A stretch of 53,486 bases of DNA from an uncultured Legionellales bacterium (GCA_913046215.1 CAJWRJ010000008.1:1-53486), one strand, 5' to 3'; positions 17,674 through 27,728 are shown, numbered from the stretch's first letter. Notes: generated by a model not told the origin, from the sequence alone. Made by a program: numbers and translations.

Positions 17674-17770
17674 ATTTAATATTTAAAATAAGTAAGATTA
17701 TATCTATATAATTGCAGTTTACCGAATATAATGTTTAATATCCGCTAAAATAATATTTAGGAAAGTTAAT

Positions 17771-18058
17771 ATGAAAATTAATTATCAAACACCTAGAGTC
17801 GAAATTCATTATTGTACTGAATGCCGATTTATCCTTCGCGCAAATTGGCTATCTCAGGAATTATTAATGACATTTAGTGATAAAATCGGTGAGCTTGCAC
17901 TAATACCATCTACCGGAGGAGTATTTGAGGTTATTTGTGATGGGGTATGCATTTTTTCAAGAAAAGAAGTAGGGCGTTTTCCAGAATCAAAAGAATTAAA
18001 ACAGTTAGTGCGTGATAAAATTGACCTTGAATTTTCACTAGGACATAGTGAAGTGTGA
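17771..18058 (+). CDS. SelT/SelW/SelH family thioredoxin-fold protein
   Basis: This 95-residue protein starts VEIHYCTECRFILRANWLSQELL; the CxxC (Cys16-Thr-Glu-Cys19 by my count) is the redox motif of the Rdx family, with cysteine in place of selenocysteine. STGGVFEV and a C-terminal helix complete the thioredoxin-like fold. Its function in bacteria is not established. It is a single gene, convergent to the kinase gene at 18082. Confidence 0.88.
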   Translation: MKINYQTPRVEIHYCTECRFILRANWLSQELLMTFSDKIGELALIPSTGGVFEVICDGVCIFSRKEVGRFPESKELKQLVRDKIDLEFSLGHSEV

Positions 18059-18081
18059 ATTAGAATGAATTACTTACTTTT

Positions 18082-19887
18082 TTAAGGAAGATCTCTCGCA
18101 ATCCTTATTCCTATCCTACTGAGCCTATCATTTTGTTTAAATTTCTCTCTTTTTGTATTTCTTAAAGATTGTTGAGGCGAAGCGTACGAACCGCCTCTTG
18201 CAATCCTTATGCTACAATCTCCACCAGCCCATACTTCTCCCGTCGTTGGCGCATCTTTGTATGTTTCGTGCCAACAATCTGCAATCCATTCGCTAAGGTT
18301 ACCTGCTGTATCGTTAATTCCAAATAAATTGGATTCAAAGCTACCTATATAAGTTGGTTCAGATGTATTAAATGGTGATTCGCATGTTTTACAATGTGCT
18401 TTCTTTGGCTCCTCGTCATAGCCCCACCAGAATGTTGATTTTTTTCCAGTTGAAGCTATATATTCCCATTCAGATTCACTTGGTAGTCTGTACTTAACTC
18501 CAGTTTGCTGGGTGAGCCAATTAGCATAATCATCTGCATCCTTCCATGAAACAAAATTAGCTGGAAATTTATCTCTATTTTTTTGTTTTGGATTAGGGAT
18601 GTTTCTTCCAGATGATTTAGCAAAAACATCATATTCAGCCAGTGTTATTTCATTTTTACTTATTGCAAATTTTTTAATTTTTACTTTATGACGCGGTCCC
18701 TCATTTTTTCTAATACTACTAGTTATTCCCATTGAGAATTCACCAGAGTTAATGATAATCATAAGAGGACCTTTTGCACCATTTTTTAACTTATCTTGAA
18801 TTGTTTTTATTTGCTGTTTCTGTTCAATAATAGGTTCGTCTGTCAAGACTTCTATTATTTCTTCAGCTATTGGTGCTTCATTTTTATTTTGATTTTTTAT
18901 AAATTGAAATCCGAATATAGAAATTATAAGTATAAAAATAGTAGGGATAATATATTTTAATTTCGATTCTGACTTTGCTACATATTTTGGTCTTGGTATC
19001 AGTTCTTTTCCTTCGAGTTCTTTTATAAAGTGAGTTACTGTGGGGCTTCTGTCTGCACGAAAAAAAGCAATTGCATTTCTTAGGGCAATATTTTGTACTT
19101 TATTTAATGATTTAATATACGGCGGAGTGAGACGTTTTTCTCTAGCTTTGTTAGCAGGTACTTTTTTAAAAGGGTGTTCACCAGTCAACAATTCATAAGC
19201 AGTGCATCCCAAGGCATAAATATCATCCCGTATATCTGGTTTTTCTCCATCAAGTTGCTCGTGGCTAGCATAGGCCGGTGTAAGTGCTCCAAGTTTTCCA
19301 GGATCAAATAAAGTCTTTGTTACATCACCAGTTAATGGGTTTTCCACAGCACGCGCTATACCAAAGTCGAGAGTTTTAACTTTTCCATCGTTACAAAGAA
19401 ATGCATTTGATGGTTTAAAGTCAGAATGCACTAAATTGTGTTCATGGGCATATGTCAATCCACTAGCAATCTGTTTTATTATTTCGTAGGCTTCTTCGAA
19501 AGGTAACCCTTTTTTTGGACGAACTTTTTTTCTTATAAAATCTTTGATTTCAACGCCTTCCATTAGCTCCATGGTAATGTAGACTGCTGTACCCGGACCA
19601 CCAACGCGATCAAAATCATAGACTGTTGCAATATTTGGATGTGATAATTTCTGTTGCCGACTCGCTTCTCGCTGAAGAGATATGAATGCCTCGGGGTGAG
19701 TCTTGAAGCTATCATTCAATAATTTTACAGCTACGTAGGGTTTTCTATCCTTTGCCTCTGCTTTTAAAAGGTCCAGTGCTTTATAGACTTTACCCATCCC
19801 CCCTACACCGAGCACTTTTTCAAGCCTGAAACGATCTCTGATAACTGAACCTACATCGTAATCATCTGCATTATTTTGGTCACTCAA
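18082..19887 (-). CDS. Membrane Ser/Thr kinase fused to FGE/SUMF1-like domain
   Basis: This 601-residue protein has three parts. Residues 20-290 are a Hanks-type kinase with glycine loop GVGGMGKV (27-34), Lys55, catalytic HSDFKPSN (154-161, with Ser for the usual Arg of HRD) and DFG (174-176). Residues 312-330 form one membrane span. Residues about 374-600 are a formylglycine-generating-enzyme-like (SUMF1) domain, likely periplasmic. The RGGSY motif near the end is followed by ASPQQS, so the paired catalytic cysteines that true FGEs carry there seem absent; it may be a sensing or binding domain. It is monocistronic by layout, with a 249-base promoter region to the divergent antiporter. Confidence 0.9.
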   Translation of the reverse strand: MSDQNNADDYDVGSVIRDRFRLEKVLGVGGMGKVYKALDLLKAEAKDRKPYVAVKLLNDSFKTHPEAFISLQREASRQQKLSHPNIATVYDFDRVGGPGTAVYITMELMEGVEIKDFIRKKVRPKKGLPFEEAYEIIKQIASGLTYAHEHNLVHSDFKPSNAFLCNDGKVKTLDFGIARAVENPLTGDVTKTLFDPGKLGALTPAYASHEQLDGEKPDIRDDIYALGCTAYELLTGEHPFKKVPANKAREKRLTPPYIKSLNKVQNIALRNAIAFFRADRSPTVTHFIKELEGKELIPRPKYVAKSESKLKYIIPTIFILIISIFGFQFIKNQNKNEAPIAEEIIEVLTDEPIIEQKQQIKTIQDKLKNGAKGPLMIIINSGEFSMGITSSIRKNEGPRHKVKIKKFAISKNEITLAEYDVFAKSSGRNIPNPKQKNRDKFPANFVSWKDADDYANWLTQQTGVKYRLPSESEWEYIASTGKKSTFWWGYDEEPKKAHCKTCESPFNTSEPTYIGSFESNLFGINDTAGNLSEWIADCWHETYKDAPTTGEVWAGGDCSIRIARGGSYASPQQSLRNTKREKFKQNDRLSRIGIRIARDLP

Positions 19888-20051
19888 ATTTGCTATCCTT
19901 AGTTAATTATATTTCTAGAAAAACAATATAAATAATTGAAATATATATAATATTATAATTGTTTACTATCTATTTCGTTCTGATTTTAGTTTCAAATCAT
20001 AGCCTAATATAATACCAGTGGTGATGTATTTTCACTAGAATGATTAAGCGG

Positions 20052-20071
20052 TAATTACATTTTAGTAATTA
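20052..20071. promoter_or_regulatory. Perfect inverted repeat upstream of the antiporter gene
   Basis: TAATTAC-N6-GTAATTA lies 66 bases before the antiporter start in the 249-base divergent gap (19888-20136). It could be an operator or a weak hairpin; the A+T content makes chance possible. No other structure or small gene is apparent in this gap. Confidence 0.25.
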
Positions 20072-20136
20072 TGGTCTCAAATAAAAAGGCTCTAATTATT
20101 AATATAAGTTTAGTTTTTTGAATGTATCATTAAGGA

Positions 20137-21309
20137 ATGATGGGTGAACATTCAATAGAATTCTCAATATTCGTAATATTCACGAGTGCAGCTGTATTCG
20201 CTACTTTAGCCCTGTATGCGAGACAAGCAATGATCGTCGCGTACATACTTTTAGGGCTTCTTTTGGGGCCATGGGGAATTGCTTTAATTTCTGATGCGAA
20301 GCTAATTTCTGAAATATCAAATATCGGAATTATATTTCTATTGTATTTGTTGGGGCTAGATTTATTACCACAACAGTTATGGAAAATGTTCAGGGAAGCT
20401 GTGATTGTTACTTTGGTTAGTTCAATTACGTTTTTTTTGTTAGGTTTTATTGTCGGCATTATATTCAACTTCGATTATTTTGTGTCAGCTTTGATTGGCG
20501 CAATTATGATGTTCTCTAGCACTATTATTGGCTTGAAACTATTGCCCACGTCGATACTCCATCATAAACATACCGGCCAAATAATTATAAGTGTTTTATT
20601 AATTCAAGACTTGATAGCAATAATAGTATTACTTTTATTACAAGGCTACGACAAAGGAGGCAATCATATAGTCGATATTGTTAATCAAATACTATATCTG
20701 CCTTTTTTAGTTACTGTTGTCTATTTATTTGAAAGATTTATTTTATTCAAGCTAATCCAACGTTTTGAACAAATTTACGAGTATATTTTCTTGCTAGCCA
20801 TAGCTTGGTGTCTAGGTGTAGCTGAATTTGCTCATTATATTGGTTTGTCTCATGAAATTGGCGCATTTATTGCCGGAGTTACACTTGCCTCAAGCCCAAT
20901 TGCATTATTTATTACAGAAAGGTTAAAACCACTTAGAGATTTTTTTCTCATTATATTTTTCTTTTCTCTTGGCGCAAGTTTTAATATTGGAATAATTGGT
21001 GATATTTATTTACCTGCAATAGTACTTGCTTTATTAGCTGTTGTATTAAAACCGTTGGTATTTTCCTTTTTACTTGTTTTTGAAGGAGAAAAGAAGTCGA
21101 TTTCAAAAGAATCTGGTATTAGGTTGGGGCAAATAAGCGAGTTTTCACTATTAATATCTGTTCTTGCATTGAATTCAGGATTCATTGAGGAAAATATAGC
21201 GTCTTTAATACAGCTTTCAGTATTGATATCTTTTGTACTATCTTCATATATCATTGTTTTAAAATATCCAACTCCAATATCGTCTAATGATTCTTTAAGA
21301 CGCGATTAA
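20137..21309 (+). CDS. CPA2-family cation:proton antiporter (KefB/GerN-like)
   Basis: It is a 390-residue integral membrane protein with about 12 spans matching the sodium/hydrogen exchanger domain of the CPA2 group (ILLGLLLGPWG, IIFLLYLLGLDL). It has no C-terminal TrkA-N nucleotide-binding domain, unlike KefB/KefC, so it is not gated in the Kef way. The ATG follows TTAAGGA at a suitable distance; a second Met follows directly. The ion is undetermined; sodium or potassium exchange for protons is expected for the family. Confidence 0.85.
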   Translation: MMGEHSIEFSIFVIFTSAAVFATLALYARQAMIVAYILLGLLLGPWGIALISDAKLISEISNIGIIFLLYLLGLDLLPQQLWKMFREAVIVTLVSSITFFLLGFIVGIIFNFDYFVSALIGAIMMFSSTIIGLKLLPTSILHHKHTGQIIISVLLIQDLIAIIVLLLLQGYDKGGNHIVDIVNQILYLPFLVTVVYLFERFILFKLIQRFEQIYEYIFLLAIAWCLGVAEFAHYIGLSHEIGAFIAGVTLASSPIALFITERLKPLRDFFLIIFFFSLGASFNIGIIGDIYLPAIVLALLAVVLKPLVFSFLLVFEGEKKSISKESGIRLGQISEFSLLISVLALNSGFIEENIASLIQLSVLISFVLSSYIIVLKYPTPISSNDSLRRD

Positions 21310-21349
21310 ACTTAATCTAAAATAATATTAAATAGGAGCAAAATGTAAT

Positions 21350-21955
21350 ATGTTTAATAAGAAAATTGATGTAAATGCCCCAGTGCATGAGTTAATTGCT
21401 AAACGCTGGAGCGGGCGCGCATACGATCCCAAGAAGATGATAGCAAGAAAAGAAATAATTTCTATGTTAGAGGCGGCGAGATGGGCACCATCATGTTTTG
21501 GTTATCAGCCATGGAGATATATTGTATGCGATAAGGCCTCCAATAAACTTTCATGGGAAAAATTATTGAAATGTTTATCGGAAGGAAATCAAAGTTGGGC
21601 ACAGAATGCACCACTTTTGTTACTTGCAACAGCTGATTCAAAAAACTCAAAAAATGATACTAATAGATGGGGTGAGTACGATACTGGTGCTGCATCAGAA
21701 AATTTGAGTATTCAAGCTACAGCTCTAGGGCTTATGGTTCATCAAATGGGTGGTTTTGATCTCGTTATGGCTAGAAGAAAATTTAATATACCCGAGCGTT
21801 ATGTGCCAATGGCTGTAATAAGTATTGGTTATCAGTTAAAGGAGGACGAAATTCCAGAGGGTATAAAAGAAAGAGAGCATAGCGATAGGGTGCGCAATAT
21901 AATTGAAGAAAATTTTTTTGAGGGTGAATGGCAGAAACCAATAGAAACTCTCTAA
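21350..21955 (+). CDS. Nitroreductase family protein
   Basis: It is a 201-residue FMN-dependent oxidoreductase of the NfsA/FRP superfamily. The N-terminal KRWSGRAYDP, EAARWAPSCFGYQPWRYIV, and the later ENLSIQATALGLMVHQMGGFD are characteristic FMN and dimer regions. The substrate is not predictable. It lies 40 bases after the antiporter and 89 bases before moaB on the same strand. Confidence 0.9.
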   Translation: MFNKKIDVNAPVHELIAKRWSGRAYDPKKMIARKEIISMLEAARWAPSCFGYQPWRYIVCDKASNKLSWEKLLKCLSEGNQSWAQNAPLLLLATADSKNSKNDTNRWGEYDTGAASENLSIQATALGLMVHQMGGFDLVMARRKFNIPERYVPMAVISIGYQLKEDEIPEGIKEREHSDRVRNIIEENFFEGEWQKPIETL

Positions 21956-22044
21956 TTGATATGTTTTGTACTCAACCGATATAACTATTATTTTTTTTTG
22001 AATAAATATATTATAAATAGCTAATAACAAAAATATTAACTCCA

Positions 22045-22575
22045 ATGGAAAAAAAACAGTCAAAAAGAAAATTTATTCCGCTAAATATTGCCGTTTTAAC
22101 AATCTCAGATACTCGTACAGAAGATTCTGATGTTGCGGGTAAACGTCTAGTAGAAATGTTAGAAAATTGCCAACACTTACTATTTGAGAAAAAAATAGTA
22201 AGAGATGATATAGAATCAATCAGACTTGAAGCATCAAACTGGATATCTAATGAAAATGTGAATGTAATTTTAACTACGGGCGGTACTGGTATTACTGGGC
22301 GTGATGGAACTCCCGAAGCTCTCGAACCTCTTTTTGATAAAGTGATTGATGGTTTTGGAGAAATATTTCGAGCGATCTCTTATCAGCAAATTAAATCCTC
22401 TTCCTTACAATCTCGCGCTATTGCCGGTGTTGCAAATGGAACTTTTTTGTTTTGTCTGCCTGGCTCTGTTAACGCATGTGTGACTGGCTGGGAGGAATTA
22501 ATCAAGTATCAGTTAGATTATCGTACAAAGCCATGTAATCTAGTCGAATTAATGCCTAGATTAAAAGAAAAATAA
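22045..22575 (+). CDS. moaB: Molybdenum cofactor biosynthesis protein MoaB/Mog
   Basis: This 176-residue protein of the MoaB/MogA family adenylylates molybdopterin before MoeA inserts molybdate. TISDTRTEDSDVAGKRL, ILTTGGTGITGRDGTPEA and FCLPGSVNAC are the conserved ligand-binding stretches. It provides the step otherwise missing from the Moco genes at 8-16 kb. It precedes the efflux genes by 30 bases. Confidence 0.93.
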   Translation: MEKKQSKRKFIPLNIAVLTISDTRTEDSDVAGKRLVEMLENCQHLLFEKKIVRDDIESIRLEASNWISNENVNVILTTGGTGITGRDGTPEALEPLFDKVIDGFGEIFRAISYQQIKSSSLQSRAIAGVANGTFLFCLPGSVNACVTGWEELIKYQLDYRTKPCNLVELMPRLKEK

Positions 22576-22605
22576 TATTCAATTTTATTAAGTTAGTAAT
22601 TAATT

Positions 22606-23661
22606 ATGATTAATAGATTTATAGTAATATTTTTATTCCAATTTTTATTTTATTTTAGTGTTACTGTTGCCAAAGCCGATAATTCAGCTGCAGTAGTTCA
22701 AGTAGATAACGTTATTGATATCGAAATATCACCTGTTGTATGGGTGCCTGGAGATATTATAAGTAGATATGATTCGAAGATTTCTTCTGAAGTAGAAGGG
22801 AAGGTAATTAGTATCGTTGATGCTGGTGATTTTATTAAAAAGGGTGATGTAATCGGCAAGATTGAAAATACAAGATATAAATTGAATTATAGTGAAATTA
22901 AAGCTGAAATTGAGCCAATAGAATCACAGCTTAGATTCTACACAAGCGAAACAGAACGATTAAAGAAACTTGCGAAAGATAATAACGCGGCAAAAAATAA
23001 ATTAGAAGAAATTGAATCTAATAAAAATGAAGCTATTGCAAAAATAAAATTAATTAAATCACGCCTGTCATCTGCTGAAGATTTACTTATGAGAACTACA
23101 ATACGAGCACCTTTCACTGGAATTATAACTAACAGGTATAAATCATTAGGCGAAAGAGTTGACTATAATGATGAAATTGTAAGATTAGTTGATACTAGTA
23201 ATTCTGAAGTTCAGTCCTATATTCAAAGTGAATCACTGAAGTATATTGAAATTGGTGATTTATTAGAAATGAAAGTGAATTCAAAAATAGTCGATGGTAT
23301 TGTTACAAAATTGATACCCGTAGCTGATAATATTTCAAAACTTTATGAAATTAGAATAGCTTTTAAAAATGACTCATGGCCAATAGGTGCTGCTGTTGAG
23401 ATCGCATGCCCTATAAATAATAAACAAAACGTTCTTGCTGTGCCTAGAGATGCTCTTGTAATTAGAGAGTCTGGTGTAATTCTATATAGAGTTAATAGCG
23501 ATAATAGGGTTACACCTGTTCCTATCAAAACAGGTATTTCAAATAAAACACATATTCAAGTTATTGGTGATATCAAACTAAAAGATCAAATAGTCATTAG
23601 AGGAAATGAGCGATTAAGACCAAATCAGTCGGTAAAAATTATTAATAATTTGGATAACTAG
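22606..23661 (+). CDS. RND efflux periplasmic adaptor subunit
   Basis: It is a membrane-fusion protein of 351 residues. An N-terminal signal sequence (about residues 1-24, ending VAKA) is followed by lipoyl/barrel-sandwich halves (KISSEVEGKVISI, MRTTIRAPFTGIITNRY), a coiled-coil hairpin of about residues 95-160, and a beta-barrel domain. It links the inner-membrane pump to an outer-membrane channel. Its stop codon shares one base with the GTG start of the RND permease. No TolC-type gene is in the window. Confidence 0.92.
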   Translation: MINRFIVIFLFQFLFYFSVTVAKADNSAAVVQVDNVIDIEISPVVWVPGDIISRYDSKISSEVEGKVISIVDAGDFIKKGDVIGKIENTRYKLNYSEIKAEIEPIESQLRFYTSETERLKKLAKDNNAAKNKLEEIESNKNEAIAKIKLIKSRLSSAEDLLMRTTIRAPFTGIITNRYKSLGERVDYNDEIVRLVDTSNSEVQSYIQSESLKYIEIGDLLEMKVNSKIVDGIVTKLIPVADNISKLYEIRIAFKNDSWPIGAAVEIACPINNKQNVLAVPRDALVIRESGVILYRVNSDNRVTPVPIKTGISNKTHIQVIGDIKLKDQIVIRGNERLRPNQSVKIINNLDN

Positions 23662-26600
23662 TGTATTTAACGAGAGCATGTTTATCTAATCCAAGAGCAC
23701 TTTTTGTGGGTGCTATTCTGTTATTTATATTTGGAACAATAAGTCTTTCTCGGTTGCCAATTCAATTAACCCCTGAACTCGAAGAACCTGAAATAACTAT
23801 TACAACAGTATGGCGATCAGCATCACCAAACGAAATTGAAACAGAAATAATTGAACCTCAAGAAGATGTACTGAGAGGGTTGCCCGGACTTACTGAAATT
23901 CGTGCCAAAGCATTTGAAAGTCGCGGAGAAATTAATCTAACTTTTGCTGTTGATATCGACATGCGAAGAGCATTAATTGAAGTTATGAATCGGCTAAATC
24001 AGGTTTCAAATTATCCAAGAGATGCGGAGGAACCTTCTATTAGTACCGTTGGTGAGGATGCACGTGCAATTGCTTGGTTTATTATAAAAACAAAAGATGA
24101 TAATCAAAAATCTATAGAATCATATAAGGATTTTGTTGAAGAAGTAGTTCAGTCTAAATTTGAAAGAGTTCCAGGAGTAGCTCGCTCTGAAATTTTTGGA
24201 GGCATGGGAAAAGAATTAAGAATTACTTATGATCCATACAAAATAGCTCATCTTGGTATTGAAATTAACAAAATTATAAATCTCGCAAGCACAAGCAAAG
24301 ATGTTTCTGGCGGTTTTGCCGATGTTGGCAAACGTAAGTATAGCGTTCGTTTTGCAGGTAAGTATGACGCAGAAGAATTAGGGCAGATGATATTAATGTG
24401 GCGCAATGATCGTCCAATCTATTTACGTGATGTTGCAACAATTGAAGAGAAACTTATTGATAAAGATAGTTTTGTTCTAACAAAAGGATCACTTTCTATT
24501 GCAATAAATGCTAAAAGAGAATCAGGTGTTAATGTTCTTGACGTCATGACAGGTCTAAAAAGTGTTGTTGATGAATTAAATAGTGGGCCTTTAGAAAGAG
24601 CAGGTTTGAATATCGAGCAGGTATATGATGAAACTTTATATATTGAACGTTCAATTAGAATGCTACGAAATAACCTTGGATTAGGTATTAGTTTATCTAT
24701 TGTAATTTTATTTTTATTTACAGCAAAGTTTCCAGCGACATTGATTGTAGCCATGTCGATACCGATATGCCTCATAACCAGTTTCAGTATTATGGATATA
24801 ACTGGTAGAACTTTGAATGTTATCTCACTTGCAGGGTTAGCTTTTGCCGTGGGTATGGTGCTAGATGCATCAATTATTATATTGGAGAATATAATACGTC
24901 TAAGGGAGAATGGTTTATCTCCAGTCCAGGCTTCAATCGAAGGTACAAATCAGGTTTGGGGTGCATTACTTACTTCAACTGCAACAACAGTGGCAATATT
25001 TTTACCCGTAGTTTTTCTTGGAGATGAAGTAGGGCAATTATTTTCAGATTTAGCTATTACAATCACATCAGCTATTTTATTATCATTATTAACAGCGATT
25101 ACTGTAGTTCCAACAGCATCAAAAATATTTTTAAGCAGAGAAACCTTTGTTGATCGATACAAAAAAATATGGGAAAAATTGAGTTCCACTATTATCTATT
25201 TAACAGATACATCAAAGCGAAGGTTTATTTGGATAATAGTATTAATCACAATTCCTATTTTAGTTATATATACTTTAAAGCCACGTGCTGATTATTTGCC
25301 AGATGGAAATAGAAATTTAGCTTTCGCATTCATATTGCCCCCACCAGGAACTAATACAGAGACAATTGAAAAGGAAATGGGTGATATCGTTGCAAAACGT
25401 ATGCAACCTCATATTGATCATTTGAAAGAGCCTTTTGTAAAACATTATTTCTTTGTAGCTTTTTCAAAAGGCGTGTTCATGGGTGCTAGCGCGACAAATG
25501 AATCAGAAACTGATGAATTAGTTACCTTAGTAAATTCTGTCGTTCAAGGTTTTCCGGATACAATTGCATTTGCTAAAAAATCTTCTTTATTTCGTAGTTT
25601 TGGCTCAGGACGAACAATTGATATTAATATTCAATCAAAAGATTTAATAACTTTAATGAAAGTTGCATTGCAGTCGTTTATTAATACAACAGCAGTATAT
25701 CCTAATACTAGACCACGACCCGGTCTTGAATTGGCTCAACCTGAAATAAGACTGATTCCTAACGAGAGGAGAATAGTAGAAGTAGGCTGGAATCGTTCAG
25801 ATGTTGCATCATTAACTCAAACACTAGGTGATGGTAAATTTGTTGGAGATTATTTTAATGGAGAAGAAACATTAGATGTAATATTACGCTCTTTACCATG
25901 GGATACTCCTGAATCACTGGCTAGTATCCCTGTTGTGGTTCCTGGAGATCGCGTACTACCATTAAATGAAATAGTTAATATTGTTCGTACTGTAGGACCG
26001 GAGCAAATAAGAAGACTTAATCGAAGACGCACAGTAACACTTGAGGTTTCCCCGCCACCTAACATACCTCTAGAAGAAGCAATGGTAGTTTTAAAGAATG
26101 AAGTTGAACCAAAAATCATGGAACAATTACCAAATGATGGCGACATTTTTTATACTGGAACCGCCGATAAATTAACTACAGCAATAATAAATATGACAGG
26201 AAGTTTCTTACTCGCGATTACAATTTTATATTTACTTATGAGTGCGATGTTTCGCTCTTTTAAAGATAGTTTGCTTGTTATATTAGCAATCCCATTAGCT
26301 ACATTTGGAGGTATTCTTGCATTGAACTTAATGAATCTAGTAACCTTTCAAGCAATGGACTTATTAACTATGATTGGTTTCATTATATTACTAGGATTAG
26401 TTGTAAATAATGCAATATTATTGGTCTATCAGGCAAGAACAGCTGAGAAAAATGGGGCATCTAGGAGAGATTCAGTTAAGGAGGCTGTGCTTTTAAGATC
26501 AAGACCGATAATGATGAGTACTTTGACAAGTATTTTTGGAATGTTACCACTTATTATTATTCCAGGACCTGGAACTGAGTTATATCGTGGATTAGCCGTA

Positions 26601-26696
26601 GTAATTGTTGGTGGTATGATTGTAAGTACTTTGTTTACCCTAATATTATTACCAAGTTTATTACGCATAGGTGAAGAAAATTCATTTGTACGATAA
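23661..26696 (+). CDS. RND family efflux permease
   Basis: This 1011-residue inner-membrane proton-driven pump has the AcrB-type layout: a first span, a large periplasmic porter domain, spans clustered near residues 335-540, a second periplasmic domain and a last cluster of spans near residues 835-1000. The GTG start at 23661 overlaps the adaptor's stop and gives the normal N-terminus. It groups with the broad hydrophobe/amphiphile RND type. The substrate is unknown. It is followed nine bases later by an L,D-transpeptidase gene. Confidence 0.93.
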   Translation: MYLTRACLSNPRALFVGAILLFIFGTISLSRLPIQLTPELEEPEITITTVWRSASPNEIETEIIEPQEDVLRGLPGLTEIRAKAFESRGEINLTFAVDIDMRRALIEVMNRLNQVSNYPRDAEEPSISTVGEDARAIAWFIIKTKDDNQKSIESYKDFVEEVVQSKFERVPGVARSEIFGGMGKELRITYDPYKIAHLGIEINKIINLASTSKDVSGGFADVGKRKYSVRFAGKYDAEELGQMILMWRNDRPIYLRDVATIEEKLIDKDSFVLTKGSLSIAINAKRESGVNVLDVMTGLKSVVDELNSGPLERAGLNIEQVYDETLYIERSIRMLRNNLGLGISLSIVILFLFTAKFPATLIVAMSIPICLITSFSIMDITGRTLNVISLAGLAFAVGMVLDASIIILENIIRLRENGLSPVQASIEGTNQVWGALLTSTATTVAIFLPVVFLGDEVGQLFSDLAITITSAILLSLLTAITVVPTASKIFLSRETFVDRYKKIWEKLSSTIIYLTDTSKRRFIWIIVLITIPILVIYTLKPRADYLPDGNRNLAFAFILPPPGTNTETIEKEMGDIVAKRMQPHIDHLKEPFVKHYFFVAFSKGVFMGASATNESETDELVTLVNSVVQGFPDTIAFAKKSSLFRSFGSGRTIDINIQSKDLITLMKVALQSFINTTAVYPNTRPRPGLELAQPEIRLIPNERRIVEVGWNRSDVASLTQTLGDGKFVGDYFNGEETLDVILRSLPWDTPESLASIPVVVPGDRVLPLNEIVNIVRTVGPEQIRRLNRRRTVTLEVSPPPNIPLEEAMVVLKNEVEPKIMEQLPNDGDIFYTGTADKLTTAIINMTGSFLLAITILYLLMSAMFRSFKDSLLVILAIPLATFGGILALNLMNLVTFQAMDLLTMIGFIILLGLVVNNAILLVYQARTAEKNGASRRDSVKEAVLLRSRPIMMSTLTSIFGMLPLIIIPGPGTELYRGLAVVIVGGMIVSTLFTLILLPSLLRIGEENSFVR

Positions 26697-26705
26697 TATT
26701 TAACT

Positions 26706-27668
26706 ATGAAAAGAATATTAATAATTACAATTTTTACAATATTTCATATTCTAAATATAACTTCTGTTAATGCAGCACGTTATTTTACAGTTGATCCAAA
26801 TAGTACAATTATTGGTGAAATTAAAACAGTGAATGTAGATGAGCGTGACACATTATTAGATGTAGCACGCAAACATGGCTTTGGCTATCAAGATATAAAA
26901 CTTGTTAATCAAAATATTGACACATGGCTACCGACTGACGGTGCAGAAATTTTATTACCATCAAATTTCGTCTTACCTGTTGCCCCTATGCAAGGGATTG
27001 TACTTAATGTTCCTGAAATGCGTTTGTATTACTATCCTCCAAAAAAAGAAGGTAAGCCACAAGATGTTCATACATATCCACTTGGTGTTGGTAGAGAGGG
27101 CTGGAATACTCCATATATTAAAACTACGATTGTTGAAAAAAAAGTAAAACCATATTGGTATCCTCCTTTGTCAATTAGAAAGGAACACGAAGAAGAGGGC
27201 GATCCATTGCCAAAAATTGTAAAACCTGGACCAGACAACCCTCTTGGAAATTACGCAATGCGATTGGGAAGACGTGATTATTTAATTCATGGTACAAATA
27301 AACCATACGGAATTGGCATGAGAGTTAGTCATGGGTGTATACGACTATATCCTGAGGATATTGAAGATTTATTTTCAAAGGTTTCTGTTGATACACCCGT
27401 TAATATCATTAATCAACCATATAAAATTGGTATTAAAAATAATGTTATTTATCTTGAAGCGCATCCTTTCTTAGATGAAGACAAAGATATATATGAGAAT
27501 AATTTAACAAGCGTGATTGCTTTACTAATTAAAATTTCTAATAATCGTAAATATCAGTTAGATATGGCTGCAGCATACGAAGCAATTAAAAACCCAACTG
27601 GCTTACCAATAGCAGTAGGTTTATTTGTTAATCCAAATAATACTATTGAAAATAATTCTGATATTTAA
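26706..27668 (+). CDS. L,D-transpeptidase (ErfK/YbiS type)
   Basis: This 320-residue periplasmic enzyme has a signal peptide (about residues 1-23), a LysM-like segment (about 43-85) and a YkuD domain. The catalytic set is His195 (IHGTNKPYGIG), His209 and Cys211 in SHGCIR with Arg213. Length and order match E. coli ErfK/YbiS/YcfS, which attach the Lpp C-terminal lysine to peptidoglycan; 3-3 cross-linking is the alternative. A Lpp/OprI-like lipoprotein gene lies convergent 82 bases away, which supports a Lpp-anchoring role. It is probably cotranscribed with the RND pump. Confidence 0.93.
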   Translation: MKRILIITIFTIFHILNITSVNAARYFTVDPNSTIIGEIKTVNVDERDTLLDVARKHGFGYQDIKLVNQNIDTWLPTDGAEILLPSNFVLPVAPMQGIVLNVPEMRLYYYPPKKEGKPQDVHTYPLGVGREGWNTPYIKTTIVEKKVKPYWYPPLSIRKEHEEEGDPLPKIVKPGPDNPLGNYAMRLGRRDYLIHGTNKPYGIGMRVSHGCIRLYPEDIEDLFSKVSVDTPVNIINQPYKIGIKNNVIYLEAHPFLDEDKDIYENNLTSVIALLIKISNNRKYQLDMAAAYEAIKNPTGLPIAVGLFVNPNNTIENNSDI

Positions 27669-27693
27669 ATAAATACATTAATAAGGATGCAAA

Positions 27694-27728
27694 AAAAAAC
27701 CTGACACTTTTACGTAGCCAGGTTTTTT
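27694..27728. terminator. Bidirectional intrinsic terminator
   Basis: AAAAAACCTG and CAGGTTTTTT form a perfect ten-base inverted repeat around a 15-base loop, with A- and T-runs on both sides. It lies between the convergent L,D-transpeptidase and lipoprotein genes and can end both transcripts. Confidence 0.85.

Noticed and set aside
19888-20136. Hidden tRNA or small RNA in the kinase-antiporter gap
   Set aside because: No cloverleaf-like pairing or conserved tRNA bases were seen; the region is A+T-rich with one short palindrome.
24419-24775. Minus-strand 118-residue frame
   Set aside because: It is antisense to the RND permease and shows no recognisable motif.
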